A stretch of DNA of 33,926 nucleotides. It comes from a virus. Shown here in pieces: positions 20,346 through 28,814 of this stretch. The stretch covers positions 1 through 33,926 of IMG/VR virus record IMGVR_UViG_3300037882_000458. One strand, given 5' to 3'. Position numbers and translations under genes: made by a program. How positions within the stretch are numbered: the stretch's first letter is position 1; each line of letters begins with the position of its first letter. The notes under the pieces are model-generated. The model made no database searches and was not told the origin of the DNA. It saw nothing but the letters and a program-made list of their open reading frames with translations.

Positions 20346-20759
20346 TTACTTGCTAATGTTTGATTTAAGAATAGCTTGAACGCTACCAGTACCGCCAGCG
20401 CGACGCACTGCAATAATTGAATAAGTGTCAACAATAACCGATCCACCAGTCGCCGTTAATGCCACACCAGCACCAGCAGTATCCTTAACTTGAACCCAAG
20501 ACGCGCCAGAAGCTGTAGGCTCACGTGTTAGGTCGGCAGGCGAATTTGATCCATAAACAGTAACAGTTCCGAATGTAATAGACGGTGAGTCGCCGTTAAT
20601 ATCTGATGTGTTTACAGGGCGTGCATAAATTTGATTATCTGATGTGTGCAATGTTTTAAAAACAGCCCAATCACCTGCCGCCAAAATAGCAGAATAAGAC
20701 TCAGAATTAGAGCTTGAGAACTGACCAACACTTGCATTGTCTGGGGTAATTTGAGGCAT
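20346..20759 (-). CDS. Small structural protein
   Basis: 137 residues, Ser/Thr/Ala-rich beta composition (MPQITPDNASVGQFSSSNSE, then WVQVKDTAGAGVALTATGGS). It looks like a beta-sandwich decoration or fibre-base domain. First gene after a possible internal promoter; AAGGAG lies before the ATG. No family recognised. Confidence 0.68.
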   Translation of the reverse strand: MPQITPDNASVGQFSSSNSESYSAILAAGDWAVFKTLHTSDNQIYARPVNTSDINGDSPSITFGTVTVYGSNSPADLTREPTASGASWVQVKDTAGAGVALTATGGSVIVDTYSIIAVRRAGGTGSVQAILKSNISK

Positions 20760-20798
20760 TATAGATTCTCCTTGCCACGTTTAACAAATATGAGTTAA

Positions 20799-20827
20799 AT
20801 ACTACACGAACATAGCGTAGTAATCAA
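20799..20827 (-). promoter_or_regulatory. Possible internal late promoter
   Basis: On the minus strand TTGATT (20827-20822), a 17-base spacer and TAGTAT (20804-20799), in the largest gap (76 bases) of the tail operon. CTACGC/GTGTAG within the spacer forms a small hairpin. It could give the tail-fibre genes extra transcription. Confidence 0.4.
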
Positions 20828-20835
20828 TATAATAA

Positions 20836-23343
20836 TCACTGATTTAATCCGTACAGACCGCCCGATGGGACTATCTCAGAAGGTCTAAACATAAGCTCTT
20901 GTTTATTCTCATCCTCAATACGTTTTTCCATCCTACGTAATGAGCCGGGGTTAATGGCTTCCTGTATTTGGTATAGGAATAAATAATCAACAGCCCACTT
21001 ATAATAGAACACGTTGGCGAATGGGATATTGCCAGATATGAAACTAGTAACTCTACCACTAGGGTCTTTACCGTCACGAATATCAGCCAGTATTTTCCAT
21101 CCTTTTTCAAACTCACTAACTGTCGGGCCAGCTAAAGACGAAACAAGACCACCACCAAACCTATTAGAGTTACCTAATATGAAATCACCGTATAAGCCTA
21201 ATCCGCCCCCCTGCAACATAGCCGCACCCCATGTAGAGGCCGCTAATGGATCGCGAGGTTCTCTGCCCTTTAGCAAATCTTTAATAGACATTGCCGCGTA
21301 TCCAAGAATTGTCGTTGCAGCTAAAATGTGGGCAATTTCAGCCGCCATTGCAACCTTACCCTGCTGTTTGCCATATAAAGTGCGCCCACCTACCTTTTGC
21401 AAATAAGCTATAGGGAAACCCTTGAATTGCATAATCATTCTAATAGCCTCTCCAGCTACAGTACCAGCCTGTAAACCTTGACGCATAATAGCAGTTGTGC
21501 GAGCATCTGGCGTAATAACGGCGTGCTCTGTTCTATCAATGAAGTATGCTCTAAATTTATCAGATATATCTTGACGCTTTAATGCGGGATCAACATCACC
21601 ATATAATGACCTTATTAAATCATCAGGAATATCATTAATACCCTCAGGAGTTGCGAATCTATGTTCACCCTCATCAATGGCTGACCGTCTAATCACTTCC
21701 CATTCTTTTTCGCCAAGGTTATATAAGTTAAGCGTGTTCTTTAAATCAAGCTCCAGCTGACCGTAATTTAGATCACTTGCTGCTCCAATACGCGCAGACA
21801 TAGCAAGAGATACATTAATTCGCATACGATCCGTCCATTGCGCCAATCCAGTAAAGCGGAAGAACTTATTAGTCATACGAGCCATTTTTCCATTAACATC
21901 CTGAATACCAGAATAACGACTTGTTAAATCATATTTATTAGCATCAATAAATACCCCCAACATACTTGCAATCTCTTTGCGATGCACACGCGGCACAGAA
22001 TTAAAACCACCTACAATTGCGTTATTGTATGACGAAAGAAATCCAAAACCCTGATAGCGTAAATCCGCCGCAGCCAAGGCAACGTCAGAAATAGCAGACA
22101 CAACGGCGCCACCCAATTTAGCCGTTGTTTGTATTGTTCTAAATATCATACCATATTGCGCTAACATATTATTTGCAGGCACATTCACACTTCCATCGAG
22201 AACGCGCATTAAATTTCTAAATCTAGTTTCACTTCCTAAAAACTTGTTTAGTTTTTTTTGATCTTTATTTCCGATTGAATCTTTAATTCTAGCCATAACA
22301 CGATTCAATGTTTCTTCTGGATTAGGACCCATACGCTCCATTAATCCAGTTTTACTAGCAAGACCACCAAGAGCCTCAAAGAGAGTCTCTCTGATATTGC
22401 CACGACCATATTTCTCATTGTAATTCATTGATGACTCAGCATCTTTAAAATGCAGGAATCTCTCATTTGATAAAGAGCCACCGATGTTTCTGCCCTTTTT
22501 TCTATATGCTAAAGCTGGCGGGTCTTTAGATACTTTCATGTGATTGCCAGATGCGAAATCTTTGTGTAAATCATTTAGCACTTCAATAATATCTTCACGC
22601 GGTATATCTGCCCTGCCAAAAGTTTTTTCAATATCCAATAATTCAAGAGTATCATTAACCCACTTCTCATAGCCTGCTTTATATATTTTCATCATGTCAT
22701 GCGTTTGTGATGTGATATAACCTTGCAATTTGCCTATATCTGCACCAGCACGATTTGCGCGAAGCCTAGCCTTCTCTTGTATATCCTTAATTATTTTTGC
22801 CATCGCCTTAGCGTCGGCAGAATTGGTTGCCTTACCTGTTGGCACTTCAAGAGATATATCAAATAATTCCTTTGCGATTAGATCATCAAAATCACCACTT
22901 TCAAATTTTTCAGATAAGCCGGCCGATCTTAAATCTCGATCAAGTTTGCTTGTATAAGCGTTCATTAATTGCTGTTGATGAGACGCGACTGAACTTCTTG
23001 TGCCAGCTTTATAAGACTGAATACCACCAAGGTAAGACATGACACCATCGACAGGATTATCAGAGAGGTTATTATTAATATAACCAAACATATCGTTTTC
23101 AGCGCGAGCCATAAGTAATGTGTTTGCTCTTTGTTTTGCGGCAATTCTAATTCTTTCATTAGCTGACTCAATCAACTCCTTAACAACTGTTTGAGGATTA
23201 TAATTTGGTGATTTTACAATGCGCTCATATTCAGACTCAAGTGTCTTTCTTAAAACACCGGCACCTGCCTTATCGCCCAACTTAGCTTGACGAGCCTTCT
23301 TTAGCGCTTGATAAGCGTTCTCTACACAATCAATTTTGCTCAT
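20836..23343 (-). CDS. Internal virion/ejection protein (gp16-like, C-terminal part)
   Basis: 835 residues from ATG 23343 (ATGA overlap with its upstream neighbour). The first 350 residues are charged helices, the centre has amphipathic segments (GFLSSYNNAIVGGFNSVPRV), and the C-terminus contains hydrophobic helices (IAHILAATTILGYAAMSIKD) followed by LKGREPRDP and LYGDFILGNSNRFGGGLVSSL, typical of the large podovirus ejection proteins that enter the host envelope and help DNA cross. T7 gp16 is 1318 residues; here the function seems divided between this gene and the next. Confidence 0.82.
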   Translation of the reverse strand: MSKIDCVENAYQALKKARQAKLGDKAGAGVLRKTLESEYERIVKSPNYNPQTVVKELIESANERIRIAAKQRANTLLMARAENDMFGYINNNLSDNPVDGVMSYLGGIQSYKAGTRSSVASHQQQLMNAYTSKLDRDLRSAGLSEKFESGDFDDLIAKELFDISLEVPTGKATNSADAKAMAKIIKDIQEKARLRANRAGADIGKLQGYITSQTHDMMKIYKAGYEKWVNDTLELLDIEKTFGRADIPREDIIEVLNDLHKDFASGNHMKVSKDPPALAYRKKGRNIGGSLSNERFLHFKDAESSMNYNEKYGRGNIRETLFEALGGLASKTGLMERMGPNPEETLNRVMARIKDSIGNKDQKKLNKFLGSETRFRNLMRVLDGSVNVPANNMLAQYGMIFRTIQTTAKLGGAVVSAISDVALAAADLRYQGFGFLSSYNNAIVGGFNSVPRVHRKEIASMLGVFIDANKYDLTSRYSGIQDVNGKMARMTNKFFRFTGLAQWTDRMRINVSLAMSARIGAASDLNYGQLELDLKNTLNLYNLGEKEWEVIRRSAIDEGEHRFATPEGINDIPDDLIRSLYGDVDPALKRQDISDKFRAYFIDRTEHAVITPDARTTAIMRQGLQAGTVAGEAIRMIMQFKGFPIAYLQKVGGRTLYGKQQGKVAMAAEIAHILAATTILGYAAMSIKDLLKGREPRDPLAASTWGAAMLQGGGLGLYGDFILGNSNRFGGGLVSSLAGPTVSEFEKGWKILADIRDGKDPSGRVTSFISGNIPFANVFYYKWAVDYLFLYQIQEAINPGSLRRMEKRIEDENKQELMFRPSEIVPSGGLYGLNQ

Positions 23344-25016
23344 ACATTTTGCCTCATACAAACACCCATAAGTTTAAGTGCATCTTTCTCATCAAGTAAA
23401 TAATTATACTCATCCATGTCCTTAGCTAATGCGTCAATTTGCTCTTTGCTAAAATAATTTGGATCAGTTTTTAACTCAGCCTCAATTTCATCGGCGTACT
23501 TCATAACAGTATCAACATTAACATCAATATCGTCTACAAAATCATCAAAATCACGAACATCAGTTTCGTCAAAATCAACAGCATTTGTCGTGTCGTTTGG
23601 ATCGAATTTGTAATCTTTAACTTTAATACTATTACTGTCAACAAACTTCTGACGCAACTCAGGCGTAATTTCTTTAGGCGGTTCAAAACGTGGCTCATAG
23701 AAATCTACAAACGATGGGTCTTGTTGAATTAACTTAGCTTCTGCTGGCGTGATTCCATTTACAACAATATGAGATTGCTCACTTGCGCCTTGACGTTTTT
23801 GTAGGCTAATTAAATTACCAGTACCGCCAGTGTCTTTGATATATTGTTGCGCTTCCTCACGACCTTTAAATACCCTAATACCACCAACATCATCCCTGAC
23901 AACATTAGCTTTACGAATTTCAGATACAATTAAATTACCAGATGAATCGCGCTGTGAAATGAATTGCGTTCTTTCTTTACCAGTTGATTTAATATAAGCA
24001 TCAACTTCTGAGTTGCTTGTAAACTTAGCTACAGGTATTGCGCCCACTGCATCACCGTTAGAACGCTTTTTCAATTTCATAAAATTACTATCAGTAAGCG
24101 TGCCATCAACTTTAAATGTGACTTCTGATAAACCTCCACGGACAGCGCGATCAAGCGAGAGCCTTTGCAGCGCCGCATCAATGTTTTTAGGCATTTGATC
24201 CTGCAATACCTCATTAAGAGCCGTTTTCGTTAATGCAGCTCTATCTGCACGATCAAGAGAATCTAATTCATCAATTAAATTATTTACATCCCTATCCAGC
24301 CTATCTCTAGCCTGTATCTTGATTTGATCTGCCTTCTCAGCACGCAATTCTAAACCGCGACCTGCCGCGTGAATACCACCACCAAGAATACCGCCAAACG
24401 CAATGTTTAAAAAACTATCAGCGACCCCATAATCAAGCTGGTCTTTCTGCTGAGACAAATAAACCAAAGGCTCAAATAATGCTGCACCAGCCGCGCCTTC
24501 CACTGCGCCGAATGTTGCTCTTTGACCAATAGTCTGTCCAGCACGCGCTGTCATATAAGTTTTAGCCGCACCACCTAAAGTTTTTGCACCCTTAGCTAAT
24601 AATAATTCAGGAACAAGCGCACTAGCAACTAATCCAACTGGGTCAGTAAATGTAGAAGCTAAACCAGCACCAAATTTAACAGCACCTCCAGCGAAACCTT
24701 GCGGACCCATTCGCATGATTTCTTGGCGACGAAGCTGTGCAAATTGTTTATCGTATAATTCTTTTGCTGTATTCTCACCAATAGGATCATTGAATTTAAG
24801 ATTGCCAATTTGATATTTCTTATTAGCTTCTTCTGGAGTTAATACCTTTGACTTATCAGTTTTTGGCAATAAGTTCATTAAGGAAGGCGTTATATTTGTT
24901 GTCTCGCCTTCCGCAAACGCCGCACTGGCAATGTCACCAAAGGTAGGCTTTACGATCTCATCATAAGCGCCGGATGATAATGTTCTACTAAATGTAGGGC
25001 GGAAAGTTTCTTGCAT
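23340..25016 (-). CDS. Internal virion/ejection protein (gp16-like, N-terminal part)
   Basis: 558 residues. Residues 100-220 contain Gly/Ala-rich hydrophobic stretches (FAGGAVKFGAGLASTFTDP, FGAVEGAAGAALFEPL, SFLNIAFGGILGGGIHAAGR) that recur in podovirus internal core proteins, then a charged helical and beta region (residues 230-400), and a very acidic C-terminus (FDETDVRDFDDFVDDIDVN). It starts as TAATG after the gp15-like stop and overlaps the next gene by 4 bases. No transglycosylase site here. Confidence 0.8.
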   Translation of the reverse strand: MQETFRPTFSRTLSSGAYDEIVKPTFGDIASAAFAEGETTNITPSLMNLLPKTDKSKVLTPEEANKKYQIGNLKFNDPIGENTAKELYDKQFAQLRRQEIMRMGPQGFAGGAVKFGAGLASTFTDPVGLVASALVPELLLAKGAKTLGGAAKTYMTARAGQTIGQRATFGAVEGAAGAALFEPLVYLSQQKDQLDYGVADSFLNIAFGGILGGGIHAAGRGLELRAEKADQIKIQARDRLDRDVNNLIDELDSLDRADRAALTKTALNEVLQDQMPKNIDAALQRLSLDRAVRGGLSEVTFKVDGTLTDSNFMKLKKRSNGDAVGAIPVAKFTSNSEVDAYIKSTGKERTQFISQRDSSGNLIVSEIRKANVVRDDVGGIRVFKGREEAQQYIKDTGGTGNLISLQKRQGASEQSHIVVNGITPAEAKLIQQDPSFVDFYEPRFEPPKEITPELRQKFVDSNSIKVKDYKFDPNDTTNAVDFDETDVRDFDDFVDDIDVNVDTVMKYADEIEAELKTDPNYFSKEQIDALAKDMDEYNYLLDEKDALKLMGVCMRQNV

Positions 25017-27889
25017 TATTTAGCCCAATCAGGAAGCTCAATATAATTGTAACCGATTCCAGTATCTATAATAGAGTTAATGTTTTTCAAAGTATCAATT
25101 TGCGTTTGACGTAGCGCATTAATAGACGGACCATCAAGACCTTCACGACCATTTTTTAATTGCTCATTAAATCTTTTAATAGCAGTAGCTTTTTCTATAT
25201 GTGCCTCGTTACTTTTTTTAGCAAGCTCCAACAATTTAGGACGCGCAGATTCAGGCAATGATTCCAACACTTGTTTAAAATAAGCGTGATTTACACGAGC
25301 GCGTTGACGTTCAAGCTCAAAAACATCCTTTTTACCCAAGCCCTTAAGATTATTTAAATCATCATCAAGAATAGGGCTGACTTTAACTAGATATGGATTT
25401 TTCTCATCATAAAATCCAATAGCAGTTGACCTAAAGCGCGACATAAATCCTTGATTAAATTTAGTCATGGCAATGTCATTGCCATTAGTTAATTTTGAAA
25501 TTTCGGCTCTATCCCTAACCAAGCTAGATGATGTTTTTTCTTCACTCATGGGAACAGAAGCCGACAATGAAAGATTGCGCTTATAAATAGCTTCAAACTC
25601 ATCTCCAGTTGATTCTAAAACATTTTTATCAATCAATGGATTGCCAGTTGCATCGTAAAACAAAATATCATTTCCATTAACAACCGCAGTTACATTTCTT
25701 TGAACGTACTCATTAAATACAGATTCAGTAACTTTATCAATACCGCCAACACTATCAATTAAATCAGGTGGCGGCATAATTTCAATAAGCGATAAATTTT
25801 CCTTTGCCGCTTTCGCCGTAACAGCAATGTTATTAGCTTGCACAGGTGTAAATGATTTTGATAAAACTAAATCATCGACAACTTGGTATGGCAATACAAC
25901 ATCCGACGCATATTTAACCGCCTTATTAATATCATCTCCTTGAGAAACTCTATACCTAGCAAGAAGCTCCAAAGCCTCCGCCTTTTGTGGCGCCAACATA
26001 GTTAAATTTGTTTTATCGCCTTTAGACCACGCCTCTTGTATTGGGGCCATCGCTTCTGATATTTTATCCTTTAAGGCTGATGTTTCAACACTAGATATTT
26101 TATTTAAATTCTCCCTACCAATAGCCATTGCTTCTGCTAATGAAGCCCTTTGCACACCAGCAGTTTCTGGAGGTAACATTGAGTATTCAATAAATAAAGG
26201 ATCAACACCATCTCTACGCATTTGAGATACGACCTCAGGAAATTTATCTGCATAAGTAATGCGAATAGAATCAGCCTGATTTTGTATAACATCAAGAGAT
26301 GGCTTACTAGATAGAACTGTTTTTATTTTCTCAACCTCAGCTTTCGGAATATAACTTCTTAGGTATGATGGTACACCAATTTGATCCTGCGCGTTATCAA
26401 AAGCGGCAAAATATTGCGCACGATTATCTGCGTTAGTTGGGTCTTGCAATACCTGCTCATAATAAGTATTAACTGATGGATGCTGATTAATATATCCAGC
26501 GTTATCATTTTTTATTAATTCATTTCTCTTTGTTAAAACATCATTAAACTTATCCTCAACACCAACATATTTTTGCCTAGCATTATTAACTTCTTGCGGA
26601 CTTGCAAACATAATGTCTTTTTGTATTCTTTGTGGCGCCAACTGATTTAAACGACTTTCGGCAAAATCCATTAACCTTGAACGAGTATCAAAATTAATGT
26701 AACCAACTAGTGATCTAGTCAACATCGTATTATCAATTTTACCTGACGTATTGTTAAATTTATTTTGCCACTTAGAAGAAAATTCTGCGGCGGTCATATC
26801 TAAATTGCCACCATTGTTATTAATTGCGTCTTGTGCTTGTTTTTCATTTTTATACAAAGGCTTCAATACATCAATGACTTTTGCATTAGGATTTGATAAT
26901 AAAGCTACAGCACCACCAACTCCTTGCTGATGAGCTAAATATAACTCCCATTCTTGAGGCTCCCTGCCAAGCGCTTTAATTAACCCCTGACGATTATCCT
27001 CGGTCAACCGTTTCATCGCATCTATTTCTTGCAATTGATATTCTGGAGTTCCAAACTTAGCTGTTATGCCATAAGCCCTAGCTGTTTCATCAGTAAATTG
27101 AAACCTTCCCTTTGCAGATGAATTAGGGTTTTTAGCTAATGGATTACCACCAAAAGACTCAAGCTCCATAAGCCTATTAATATAAGAATCACCATTTAAA
27201 AATTCTTGAATTTTCTCAGGACTATCCTGACCATAAGCATTAACTAAAACATCATATTTATTTTTCTGGTCGTCCGATGCCATAAATAATTCATGCTTAG
27301 TCATATCCCATTCAGCAACGCCAGCTTTTGCCATAGCTAAACTTCTACGCTCAGCCTGCGCCAATGCCACCGCCGCACCCTCTTTATCACCATTCAGCAA
27401 AAGAGTAGATGCTAGGTTTTTCATATCCTCATTATCACGAATAAACTCTGAATAAATTTGATCGTCAGTTTTCTTTTTAGTTATTTGAGTAGATAATATC
27501 TGCTTGCTTGTTATTTCTTGATCTAATCCTAATTTAAACTTTTCAGCTAAAACAGGATTCTTAATCATAGATGCCGCTGCCTCTGCACGCTGAGCAAATA
27601 ATGGATTATATTTTTCCCATGATTGATCGGGGTCATTACGCATTTCATTTTCAAGTGTGGCGTATTCTTTAAACGCAAAAGTTTGAGCGCGAACTAAATC
27701 TAGTTCCTCTAAATCTTTTTGCTTTTGTTTTGCTATCTGTCCAAGATCGGAAGCTGAATTTGATATAACCTCACCAGCCCGTTGTGATGCACGAGCCTCT
27801 TGACCAGCAGTATATGAATAAATACTTGCATTTGCACTAGGCGCTCTACGTGCGCCAAAAACAGATTCTACTGTAGGTATCTCAGCCAT
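25016..27889 (-). CDS. Internal virion protein with lytic transglycosylase domain (gp15-like)
   Basis: 957 residues, mostly helical and charged, as expected for an ejected core protein. Residues 235-345 form an SLT-type lytic transglycosylase: RLMELESFGGNPLAKN with catalytic Glu244-Ser245, SSAKGRFQFTDETARAYGI, and WELYLAHQQGVGGAVALL. It would open the murein locally as the genome enters. In T7 this enzyme sits in gp16; here it is in the protein upstream. The remaining 600 residues have no recognisable motif. AATTT and weak GAGG-like sites precede the ATG. Confidence 0.85.
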   Translation of the reverse strand: MAEIPTVESVFGARRAPSANASIYSYTAGQEARASQRAGEVISNSASDLGQIAKQKQKDLEELDLVRAQTFAFKEYATLENEMRNDPDQSWEKYNPLFAQRAEAAASMIKNPVLAEKFKLGLDQEITSKQILSTQITKKKTDDQIYSEFIRDNEDMKNLASTLLLNGDKEGAAVALAQAERRSLAMAKAGVAEWDMTKHELFMASDDQKNKYDVLVNAYGQDSPEKIQEFLNGDSYINRLMELESFGGNPLAKNPNSSAKGRFQFTDETARAYGITAKFGTPEYQLQEIDAMKRLTEDNRQGLIKALGREPQEWELYLAHQQGVGGAVALLSNPNAKVIDVLKPLYKNEKQAQDAINNNGGNLDMTAAEFSSKWQNKFNNTSGKIDNTMLTRSLVGYINFDTRSRLMDFAESRLNQLAPQRIQKDIMFASPQEVNNARQKYVGVEDKFNDVLTKRNELIKNDNAGYINQHPSVNTYYEQVLQDPTNADNRAQYFAAFDNAQDQIGVPSYLRSYIPKAEVEKIKTVLSSKPSLDVIQNQADSIRITYADKFPEVVSQMRRDGVDPLFIEYSMLPPETAGVQRASLAEAMAIGRENLNKISSVETSALKDKISEAMAPIQEAWSKGDKTNLTMLAPQKAEALELLARYRVSQGDDINKAVKYASDVVLPYQVVDDLVLSKSFTPVQANNIAVTAKAAKENLSLIEIMPPPDLIDSVGGIDKVTESVFNEYVQRNVTAVVNGNDILFYDATGNPLIDKNVLESTGDEFEAIYKRNLSLSASVPMSEEKTSSSLVRDRAEISKLTNGNDIAMTKFNQGFMSRFRSTAIGFYDEKNPYLVKVSPILDDDLNNLKGLGKKDVFELERQRARVNHAYFKQVLESLPESARPKLLELAKKSNEAHIEKATAIKRFNEQLKNGREGLDGPSINALRQTQIDTLKNINSIIDTGIGYNYIELPDWAK

Positions 27890-27892
27890 AAA

Positions 27893-28462
27893 TTACCTCG
27901 TTCTAAATGCGTCGCCGTTTGACCACGTTTCTTTTCCAGTTGAATATCGTGGTGCCGCAAGTGTTAATTGACCGCTTGGTTTATATTTATCAAACAAACC
28001 ACCATCATAAGCAGTTTTACCAATAGTGCCAGCTGTTTCAAATAACTTAGATTTAGCTTCTATTTTTGCCGCACGATTGGCACTTTCCCCTTCATATAAG
28101 GCCAACTCACCACGATTCTCTAAATCACGCGCGGCAGATTCTCCCTCGTACAAAGATGTAAACGCTGCGTATTTACTTTCAGCATTGAGGTCACCAATAA
28201 GATTGGCAACGTCGCTAACTTGACCACCACCAGAACTTGCTACTGCACGCGCCCTTGATTCCGCTAAATTTCCGCGACGACGATCCTCAATAGCCTGACG
28301 TTGCGACGAAGCCCTTTGTTGACCAGCAGCAACTCTTGCTGATTCTTGTTGATAACGAGCTTGTTGTAATTGAGCTTTGCCAGCCGACTTAATTGCACTA
28401 GCTTGTTGTAACCCACCAACAGCAGAAAATGCAACGGATGCGATTGTAAATGGATCAGCCAT
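27893..28462 (-). CDS. Internal virion protein (gp14-like)
   Basis: 189 residues from ATG 28462 (MADPFTIASVAFSAVGGLQQ), preferred to an in-frame upstream codon because GAGG lies upstream and it overlaps the previous stop. Signature features are a hydrophobic N-terminus, then Gln/Ala/Arg-rich helices (QASAIKSAGKAQLQQARYQQ, RRRGNLAESRARAVASSGG), as in gp14 core proteins of T7-like viruses that form part of the outer-membrane channel. Confidence 0.83.
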   Translation of the reverse strand: MADPFTIASVAFSAVGGLQQASAIKSAGKAQLQQARYQQESARVAAGQQRASSQRQAIEDRRRGNLAESRARAVASSGGGQVSDVANLIGDLNAESKYAAFTSLYEGESAARDLENRGELALYEGESANRAAKIEAKSKLFETAGTIGKTAYDGGLFDKYKPSGQLTLAAPRYSTGKETWSNGDAFRTR

Positions 28463-28814
28463 AGTAGAAAACCTCACCAGTTGAGTTTTGCGTAAAGCCA
28501 AGTTTTGTTAAAAATTTAGGCGCAGTATGAAAATCTTTTGGGCAAGCCTCTAAGGGAAGGTTTAAAGATTTCAACATTTTCATAACTTCCAAAGCCCCAC
28601 GGTATATTGTAATTTTATTTAAAGATACCCCTTCCTTAATATCGGAAAAGGCAAGAAATCCACCGCCACTATACCTAACGCCAGATATAGCTATAATGTC
28701 ACCATCTAGCAAAAAAGTCAATGCTTTAACAGTGAACGGCAATGTTTCAAGATTAAAGAACGAAAGCATATCCTCTTTAGTGGTTTCACGAAAAACAACA
28801 TTACTTCTATTCAT
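28455..28814 (-). CDS. GNAT-like small internal virion protein (gp13-like position)
   Basis: 119 residues from ATG 28814 (MNRSNVVFRETTKEDMLSFF); ATG 28832 is possible and the ribosome site is poor for both. The sequence has an acetyltransferase-like order: R-x-T-x-E-D start, LDGDIIAISGVRY, then ALEVMKMLKSLNLPLEA and the closing APKFLTKLGF. The acetyl-CoA loop is weak, so it is likely a fold relative without activity. It sits where T7 has gp13, a small protein needed for core assembly. Confidence 0.7.
   Translation of the reverse strand: MNRSNVVFRETTKEDMLSFFNLETLPFTVKALTFLLDGDIIAISGVRYSGGGFLAFSDIKEGVSLNKITIYRGALEVMKMLKSLNLPLEACPKDFHTAPKFLTKLGFTQNSTGEVFYYG

Noticed and set aside
21014-21406. 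130-codon plus-strand frame
   Set aside because: Inside the gp16-like gene on the opposite strand; no ribosome site or neighbouring plus-strand genes.
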